This document shows, piece after piece, positions 57,134-64,000 of a DNA stretch of 64,000 bases. Where the stretch lies: assembly GCF_000344685.1 (NCBI RefSeq), contig NW_006920411.1, positions 1,535,896 to 1,599,895 on the forward strand, read 5' to 3'. The stretch's first letter is position 1. Every line of letters begins with the position of its first letter. The stretch is from Gloeophyllum trabeum ATCC 11539 (taxonomy: Eukaryota > Basidiomycota > Agaricomycetes > Gloeophyllales > Gloeophyllaceae). The notes beneath the pieces were generated by a model that was given only the letters and a program-made list of their open reading frames with translations, was not told where the DNA came from and made no database searches. A program made the translations under genes and the position numbers.

Positions 57134-59577
57134 ATGGTTCTCTCTACCATCAGTTCAACAAGTCGCCAGTCCACCGACAGTAGTAGGCTGCCCAACTTCA
57201 CATTTGGCGCCACCCGGTTACGGACGAACACGGCCCTCTCAATTGATGGCGATGAAGCCTTGAAGATAGTCACGGCAGAGCGGACAGTCCAGATCAGTGA
57301 AGAAGAATATAATGCTGTCAAACGGAAACTAGTGAGTACTTGGAGTGCCTCATACTCATCTCGGACTACCTTCACGTCTCCGTCTTCATAGGACTGGATT
57401 ATTCCTCCGTTATGCGCGCTGGTATACTTGAACCAGTATCTGTGCGTGTTCAAAAGCATCTCAAACTGAGCTCACGCTGATTTTCCTATCATGACAGAGA
57501 TAAAACAACCTTGAATTATGCGAGGTGAAGTCTGCCGGCGCGTCCATATCCCATACGCCACACTGATTATATGTAGTATCATGGGCTTCCCAATTACCGG
57601 CGAAGTACGTCTGAATTGTGTACAATATCCCTATTGCTGAAGTCTGGTTTAGAGGTACAACCTGGTTGCCATGGCCTTTTACATCGGTATATTCTACATA
57701 GGGTTCTCAAGTCTCTCTCTCAATAAAGCTGTGATGTTCCACAGGTTTCCTTGTATGGGAGTTCCCGACAATGTTCATCGCGCATAAGTCGAGATTGGGC
57801 AAATACCTGGGGATGAACGTAGTGCTGTGGGGTGTCGTGCTGATGCTTCACGCAGTTCCTACGACGTTTGGGCCCTTTTTTGCCTTGCGATTTATTCTCG
57901 GTAAGATGCACTTCATTCCGGAAAGAATTTTCTTGAGAAATTGATAACGAGATCTTTAGGTATGCTCGAAAGCTGCGCCGCGCCAGTACAGATACTTATC
58001 ACCACAATGTTCTACAAGAAAAATGAGCAGGTGTGCTTGTTAAAAGCAAGATTCTCTGTTTGAAGCTCGCTGACATTGATCAGTCCATGCGAGTTGCATG
58101 GTGGTATCTTCAGGTTAGCCGACGATACCGAAGCTTTCCCGTTGAGAGACCTGACGGTGTCGTCAGAGCGGCACAGCAAGCGTAGTAGGAGGGCTCCTAG
58201 CCTACGTGAGTACACTCGCCGGGTTTTTCGTCGAGGGTCACTTACGGGGATAAACAAGGGAATCTCCTTTACCACAGATGGTAGCATTGCCGCCTGGAGG
58301 ATACTGTACCTCGTATTTGGCGGCATGGCGGTCGTTGTGGGGATCATGGTTCTCGTATGGCTACCAGACTCTCCTTTGCACACATGGATGCTCAGTGAAG
58401 ATGAGAAGATCATTGCGCTTGAACGCGTCAGAGAGGATCAGATGGGAACTGAAAACAGGAAGATAAAGAAGGACCAAGTCATCGAAGCTTTTACCGATAT
58501 CCGGACGTGGATAATCGCCCTCATGATTATGCTAAGTGAGTGCGATCCGCTGAATCACGTAGCATGGCCGTTATTCATGATTGCTAGCGAGTATACCCAA
58601 TGGCGGACTTGCTAACTGTGGGTCTTTGTTAATTGCTGCGTTTATGGTATCACCAGAGTAACCTTATCCTTCAGTCAGCAACCTAATTATCAAGGTTAGT
58701 AGCGGGGCTCGTGTTATCCGTCGCGGACTAACATGTATTTGAACTGAAGAGTTTCGGATATTCGTGAGTACAGCTTGAACCGCGGCAATTGTTCTACTCA
58801 CTAAGTTGCTATCTAGGACGAGAGAAACCTTACTCCTATCGATGCCTAGTGGGATCGTAGCAGTACTTTGGCTCCTGCTTTTATCCCACATCTCTGATAA
58901 AACTGTGGGTACATCAGATAATGTACCGCGTCGCATTGATACATCAGCATTACAGGGAGAACGGATGGTACCCATTGCCCTGACAGTTCTTCCTACTGTA
59001 GTGGGAGCAGCTATTCTTATTGGCTTAAACGGCACCGATCACAAGGGGGCGCTGCTTTTTGGTGAGCTCATCTTCGTCCAGCTTTTGCGGATAAAGGTTT
59101 GATACGCGCTGTCTAGCAATTTATATCATAAGCTGCTTCGGTGGATCTGTGTCCTTCATATACGCGTACAACGCCGGCAACATCAGCGGTCATACGAAGA
59201 AAGTGACCGTGAATGCCCTGACCCTCGTATCCTTTAGCATCGGGAATATCATAGGAACGGAGACTTTCCAAGCCAAGGATGCGCCCAGCTACATCCCAGG
59301 GAAGCTGTCGATAATGATACTGCTCGCGATTGAGTTCTTCCTCTGTTTCCTGATGCGCTGGATTAACGTCCGGGAGAATCGGAAGAAACGTCTGGGGCTA
59401 GAAGAGTTGAAACGAATAAACGAGTGGTCGGACGAGGATATGGCAAAGGATAGAGAACGGCATGCCTTTTGGGACATGACTGACAAGCAGTAAGCGTTCT
59501 TTTCTGAACCGTCAGATGTCCCAGCGGTACAAACTCATACTCTTGTCAGGAACCCGTACTTCACGTATACATTATGA
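57134..59577 (+). CDS. MFS anion:cation symporter 2 (allantoate permease type)
   Basis: Paralogue of the upstream transporter with the same exon plan. N-terminal MVLSTISSTSRQSTDSSRLP, ending ISEEEYNAVKRKL; then YNLVAMAFYIGFLVWEFPTM, VVLWGVVLMLHAVPTTFGPF, MLESCAAPVQILITTMFYKK, MRVAWWYLQ, SGTASVVGGLLAY, GISFTTDGSIAAWRILYLVF, GGMAVVVGIMVLVWLPDSPL, MLSEDEKIIALERVREDQMG, SIYAYNAGNISGHTKKVTVN-type sequence, FSIGNIIGTETFQAKDAPSY, and EFFLCFLMRWINVRENRKKR. The last exon, joined by GTAAGC..TGTCAG, gives NPYFTYTL, the usual ACS C-terminal signature. About 500 residues with roughly ten introns. The substrate is unknown; relatives carry allantoate, nicotinate, pantothenate or similar organic anions. Confidence 0.88.
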
Positions 59578-59946
59578 GAGTTCCGGTAGATACGGACTGT
59601 ATATTGCGACGATGCCCTTAGCACAGTCAGGATAGATATGGCAGTAGATTGAGTGCCAGTGATGGTACCAGTAGCTGCTGTTAATGCGAAGCTTGTACCA
59701 AAGCAGGATCACTTTAGATGATTCTACAGTACATATTTGCGATTAAGAATTGCGTCCGTAAAGGTCCCGCGTCGGCAGACCTCGGCGTCCCTTTCACATT
59801 CCAAGGGTGATCGTCGATGTTCACGCCATGTGCGGCGATTGCGTCCCTAATTTCTGGCCACCTTGTGATTTGCTTAAGGTCTTGCACTCTGTCCGAGACT
59901 TTTCCTAGCTTTCGCGTTCGTCTTGAGACCAAATCCTCACTCAACG
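59578..59946. other. Intergenic; upstream region of the acidic orphan
   Basis: The 369 bp hold the 3' end of transporter 2 and the start region of the next gene. A minus-strand frame (59714-59974, including RWPEIRDAIAAHGVNIDDHP) looks somewhat protein-like, but has no supported start or exon partner. Confidence 0.45.
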
Positions 59947-62608
59947 ATGACCTTGGAGCCTCTGACTTCGCCAAACCTACGTCGAGTCAGCAGCCCAAAG
60001 CTAGACAGAGACGCATGCACCGCAAAGTATATCCAAGCCCAGAAGCACTACATTCATGGATACGCTCGTGATGCTACTAGCAAAACGCTTTCGGCCTCTA
60101 TACACTCCCAGGATTCCGAGCTTGCTCCGTTCAAACAGAAGGCACTTGAACCCGGCTTTGCGACTCCTGTCCTCAAACCTAGAGCACCGAAACGACAGGA
60201 CAAAGAACATACCAAGCCCGATAAGCCAGTGATGTGCCTGCCTTCGAAGCATACATCTGCTGCCGCCTCAGTGGTGACGCAAGGCGAATCAACCAGTGTG
60301 AAGACCGCAAAAGATATACCACAGAAACAGTCTGCTGTTGCGAAGTTGAAAGATGGCACTAGATGTAACAATAAACGTCGGTCAAGTGCTAATTCTGACG
60401 AAGAGCATGCCGCAAGTGCGTCTTGGTTTGTGGCCTTACTCTATTGACAGGTTCGAATGGATTCATAGGACTAGCCGAGAGGCGGGAACGTAAGCGAGCG
60501 AAGAGAGCCATCGTGAGACCGCAGGAACCAGCTAGGGATTCTCGAGATCTAGTCCAAGATGCCAAAGATCGTGAAGACGAAGACACCACAAAGGATGCCA
60601 AACCGCGAGGCAAGGCAAAGGCCGCGCAGAAGGCAAAGGCTTCTGCTGGACTTGCCTTGATGAATACGTTCTTCGCCAAGAACGTTAGCAAGAATAGACT
60701 CACCGTAAGTGGGAAATGGTCAATGCCTGCCTGGATTCTGATAGGATCACGTATGCTCAGTTAAAACCTGAGACCCAAACTGGCGTGTTCAGCAAGGGGA
60801 GGGCATCGGCCAAGACCGTAGTTATTAACAAAAAGACTAAGGCGCCGACCGAAGGTTCGTAATCTCCAAACCCTACTGGTGTAATTCTTTTAGTGATTCG
60901 ATTTAAAGAACGAAATAAGAAGGTATTTTCTGAGGCCCGATTCTTGAATAGCGGTAAACCACCCGCCAAACTCTTGTATACTTCATCGGATTCGGAATCA
61001 AGTTCCGAGGACGGGAGTACGCCATTAGATGATGCAAGCATAATACTCCGTAAGAACAGTACGAGTATACCCGGTCCTACAAGGCCAGACCGGATGAAAG
61101 AAAAGGTTGTCGACACTCAGGGTTCTGATGACCAGAGCAATACTCGCGTCTCTCGGAAAGTCCGCCGATCACACCGATCGCAGGTCAAGGAAGCTGTGTC
61201 TGAGATCTGGGACATAGAAGTCGACGGACGTGGTCTCCCATCTGAGGTCTCTTCTGTAGGCCCAGTCAGCCATCTCCAGGAAGGAACCGTGCTGCTGAAT
61301 ATGCCTGCCTTTCGCTTCGACTCGGAGGGAGGTGAAGATGCTTTTGCACAATCTGGAAGCGCGCCAAAGGTGATATTAGTGCAGGCCGAAAGTGGTAGCA
61401 ATATAGTCAAGACTAAGGAGCCCGGTACAGGCCAAGCAACTCGTAGCTCCTCAATCGGTCCCTCTGATTCTGCCTCTCAGCTTCGACGAGAAATCCCCAA
61501 CACTACGACATTCTCTGGGGCTTTCTCTAGATATTTCCCAGTGGCTGTCTTGGATGCGGTACGACCGGCCCTCGAGAAGGAGCCTTACTCCGAGACATAC
61601 TCAGTTGAGGAATGTCCTTCTCCAGGTGGTGGCCTGTGTACTCTGGTATCTAACAACGACCCACAGGATGCCAATCATGTCTCCAAAATAGCTCCATGTG
61701 CACTCTCTCGACCAAACTTTGCCGCCGAAATCTCTGAGACTTGCTCCCTACTACTGGATGCTGAAGTCACAGGTAGAAATACATATGCTATTCCTGGTCC
61801 ATCTATTGATCATATGTCCATGTTGGAGGACCCCGTCTCTCCAAGTATGTCGGTCAATTCGCTCGAGCTTGCGCTGGAAAACTATGAAGCCGATCACGTC
61901 CTAGGAGCTCACTTGAACCCACAGGACATGGAGATTCTGGAACTGAACTATGAACTTCGTACCTCCCCCGGGCGCGAGCATCAAGACCCGGTCCACGACG
62001 ATGCGGATTGGGGAGACTACCATTACTATGAAGATGATGCTGGCGCTGTTGCACCCCTAGACGCATTTGGCTTAGACGATATTGCGCACGATCTCACTGC
62101 AGCCTCGGCTGACTGGCAGTACTGTGGAAGCCAACCTATCGATTCTCGTCCACCGGACAGCGAATTCGGCCACCTGACATATGATAACTTGGCTGGCCAC
62201 GATGTAGATTATCGGTGTGTACACAATGACTCTCCAACGGATATGGAGCAGTCAATGGACGGACCTGATGACATGTACGTTTGTGTTCATGATCTGGGAG
62301 CTGGCGAGCACTGCGGCGACTACACCATGGCTTCAGACATCGAAATACGGGACGTCCTTTCCCGCCCGCAGACCCCCCGCTCAGAAAGCATTCCGGCTTC
62401 GGACCCTACGTCAGTCTCGGACTGTACCTTTGATCAATCGGGTTTGCTGCCGCTATTCAGCGAAGGTCGCTCATTGTTGCTTGGGTTTTCTGGCGCGCCG
62501 TCACGCACTGGCAATATCACCACTCGACCCCTGGCCCGAGGTGTGTCTAAAGCCGAGATGGACGTGGTAAAGAGTATGAAGGATCACTGGTTGCCACAGA
62601 GACTATAA
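59947..62608 (+). CDS. Large acidic low-complexity orphan protein
   Basis: Starts MTLEPLTSPNLRRVSSPKLD and spans at least four exons; the last (60893-62608) is one long frame of over 560 codons. The N-terminal third is basic (AERRERKRAKRAIVRPQEPA, KPRGKAKAAQKAKASAG) with the more conserved-looking motif LALMNTFFAKNVSKNRLT, LKPETQTGVFSKGRASAKTV and VFSEARFLN. The C-terminal two thirds are Ser/Asp/Glu-rich and apparently disordered, with Asp/Tyr-rich patches (DDADWGDYHYYEDDAGAVAP). No enzyme domain, signal peptide or membrane helix is visible. The charge layout suggests a nuclear or chromatin-associated scaffold (weak inference). I recall similar central motifs in other basidiomycete proteins of unknown role. 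Confidence 0.75.
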
Positions 62609-62814
62609 CACGCTGCAAATTCATCCACAATAGTTCACGGGTCGACCTACGCCTTGCAGTGGCATTGTATGTTGATACCCTTTTGCGTCACTCCTTTCTG
62701 TTCTTTCCAACGTTTGTTCGTCCTTCCGTGGATTCAGACCATACTGTATGATAGTGTAGTTTAAGCCGAAGGCAATGGATTATGTTACAGAGTTCGTAGT
62801 GGTTTTATACGTAC
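62609..62814. other. 3' flank before repeat complex
   Basis: About 206 bp of plain sequence between the orphan gene stop and the left arm of the foldback element. No feature was seen. Confidence 0.5.
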
Positions 62815-63106
62815 TTACTGCTATTTGCGGAACATAAGGCGGAGCGCCGCTTTCGAGGCGCTCCAGACAAGAAAACTCCATAGCACTGGCAGGGCTTGGA
62901 TTGACTCAACAATTTGTACATGGGGTTTTCAATATAGAAAAAAAAATGCGGTAGCGAAGGAACAGTGAAAATCGGCCCATGAGATGTCTGTAGACTAAGG
63001 GTGCCCTTTGCTACCACATTTTTTCTATATTGAAAACCCCCATGTCTGGAGGCCATCTCGCGCCTCGAAAATGGCGCACCGCCTTATGTTCCGCAAATAG
63101 CAGTAA
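62815..63106. repeat. 292 bp foldback (MITE-like) inverted repeat
   Basis: The outer arms 62815-62842 and 63079-63106 are perfect 28 nt reverse complements (beginning TTACTGCTATTTGCGG). After a short imperfect stretch both arms continue with a second matching block, 62919-62960 against 63005-63044 (CATGGGGTTTTCAATATAG core). The left arm has about 50 extra bases between the blocks, so one arm carries an insertion or the other a deletion. The loop between them is about 44 nt. There is no coding capacity. No clear target-site duplication flanks it, so transposon origin is an inference. Confidence 0.8.
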
Positions 63107-63148
63107 AGCCAAATAACTAAACTTATACAGTGCTTTGCATACTATCAT

Positions 63149-63183
63149 TGAGGGGGTTCTGCAAAATTTGCAGAACCCCCTCA
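63149..63183. repeat. 35 nt perfect palindrome
   Basis: Two 17 nt arms around a single central base (arm reading TGAGGGGGTTCTGCAAA), seen directly. It could form a strong hairpin on either strand. It is directly preceded by TACTATCATTG, which matches the end of the terminal inverted repeat of the element at 63560. Confidence 0.85.
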
Positions 63184-63392
63184 CACCCCTATATCTCATT
63201 CCACACTCAACCAAAAAACGTTGGGTAAGCTCAGGCAGGTATATATACACTAGAATAGAACCTCTGCCAAGTCAGAATGGGAATATCTGCTGTGGTTGAA
63301 GAGAGGGAGAGAAAATGGGTCCTGTAGGCCATGGGAAAGAAACAGTGTCCACTAGATCTCTCTGTTGAACTGGGCGCTGACTTAGCTGCCAG

Positions 63393-63437
63393 GTTCTACA
63401 ACGTACCAGAACGTACCGGAACCCTCTGGAACATTCT
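63393..63437. repeat. Degenerate decamer tandem array, heat-shock-element-like
   Basis: The sequence reads as 4.5 decamers: GTTCTACAAC, GTACCAGAAC, GTACCGGAAC, CCTCTGGAAC and ATTCT. In 5-nt phase this is alternating nTTCn/nGAAn: five pentamers are exact and four differ at one core base. Whether HSF binds is not known. Confidence 0.55.
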
Positions 63438-63559
63438 GGTATATTCCATTATTGTACAAGGCATAGAGCTCATGTGGGTCAGTGACATCATAGGTGGAGC
63501 TCAGTAGGATTATAGATATTCCACATAGCTTAGTCAGCCTATGGGCCACAGTGTATATA

Positions 63560-63996
63560 CTATCATTGGACCAGTAGTGAATAACTATTCACTTCCCGTC
63601 CCTTTTGTGCACTGGGGACCTTGTGGCTACCCTATACCTTCGGCAATTTTTCTCTGTAATGATAAATGTCTGTAGATGCCATGTTCAAGTTTGTATGTGG
63701 AACAGAGGAGTGGTCATCGTTCAGGATTTAAAACTGTCTTGCATCTCCGAGGTCTAAGCGTGACAGAGCGTGACCGCTGCCCCGCCACAGCCCTATTGTG
63801 ACACGTGTGACATCTTATTCACTTCCCGTCCCCTTACGCCGTACAACCTCTACACCCTCTGGAAAAATCTGAGAAATTTGCAGAGGGTGTAGAATAGTAT
63901 CTGAACCATTCACACCAATTTTGGGGTACGCGCAATTAGAGGAAGATGACTTAACTAGGGAACAGTTCAAATCATTCACTACTGGTCCAATGATAG
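63560..63996. mobile_element. 437 bp TIR element flanked by TA (MITE-like)
   Basis: Perfect 23 nt terminal inverted repeats, 63560-63582 and 63974-63996 (starting CTATCATTGGACCAGTAGTG), each bordered by TA. There is no open reading frame of transposase size, so it would be non-autonomous. Inside are a 17 nt direct repeat (63586-63602 and 63816-63832, TATTCACTTCCCGTCCC) and a hairpin (63850-63861 with 63881-63892). TA target sites suggest a Tc1/mariner-like mobiliser (family knowledge), but copy number cannot be seen here. Confidence 0.75.
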
Positions 63997-64000
63997 TAAA

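Noticed and set aside
59714..59974. Minus-strand frame with RWPEIRDAIAAHGVNIDDHP
   Set aside because: It looks protein-like over about 50 residues, but overlaps the start of the plus-strand orphan gene and has no exon partner or start signal.

Overview
This window is nuclear DNA from a filamentous basidiomycete, most likely an Agaricomycete (inference). Genes are broken by many short introns of about 50-60 nt, and they encode typical fungal families: Zn2Cys6 regulators, a Dicer, SLIP-GC-like GTPase, fungal DUF7719 protein, LOA1/VPS66 and an allantoate-permease-type MFS pair. There are no operons, rRNA, CRISPR arrays or convincing tRNAs. Exon boundaries were read by eye from GT..AG sites and reading-frame continuity, so ends of exons may be off by a few bases.

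Region 1 (1-10.8 kb): a His/Ser/Tyr-rich small protein, a very large SLIP-GC-like dynamin-superfamily GTPase (minus), a DUF7719-type membrane protein, and a conserved ankyrin-like protein (minus). Region 2 (10.8-21 kb): a Dicer-like protein whose two RNase III domains look intact but whose helicase half is missing or degenerate; cytochrome c oxidase subunit VIIc (COX8); a proline-rich orphan; and an intron-rich aldehyde dehydrogenase. Region 3 (21-30.4 kb): a gene-poor stretch with three paralogous short Zn2Cys6 transcription factors, all on the minus strand and all with an intron at the same codon inside the zinc cluster, separated by 2 kb spacers in which I recognise no gene.

Region 4 (30.4-53.3 kb) is a dense housekeeping block: proteasome alpha-2, a 1-Cys peroxiredoxin, the CTD phosphatase SSU72, an F-box/LRR protein, the ER SNARE UFE1, a TVP38/TMEM64 VTT protein, the lysophospholipid acyltransferase LOA1/VPS66, an unrecognised possible gene relic, a double zinc-ribbon ZNRD2/SSSCA1 protein, an EDEM mannosidase with a PA domain, adenine phosphoribosyltransferase, ribosomal protein eS1, ATG10 and acetyl-CoA acetyltransferase. 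Many are in divergent pairs with short shared promoters. UFE1, EDEM, the proteasome subunit and the VTT protein all belong to ER/secretory or protein-quality-control functions, but the arrangement looks like ordinary gene density rather than a pathway cluster.

Region 5 (53.8-64 kb): a tandem pair of paralogous MFS anion:cation symporters, a large acidic/low-complexity orphan protein, and a terminal 1.4 kb packed with inverted repeats: a 292 bp foldback, a 35 nt perfect palindrome, a degenerate decamer array resembling heat-shock elements, and a 437 bp element with 23 bp terminal inverted repeats flanked by TA. The most interesting items are the ATPase-less Dicer, the three-copy zinc-cluster array, the dual-start thiolase and the repeat complex at the right edge.
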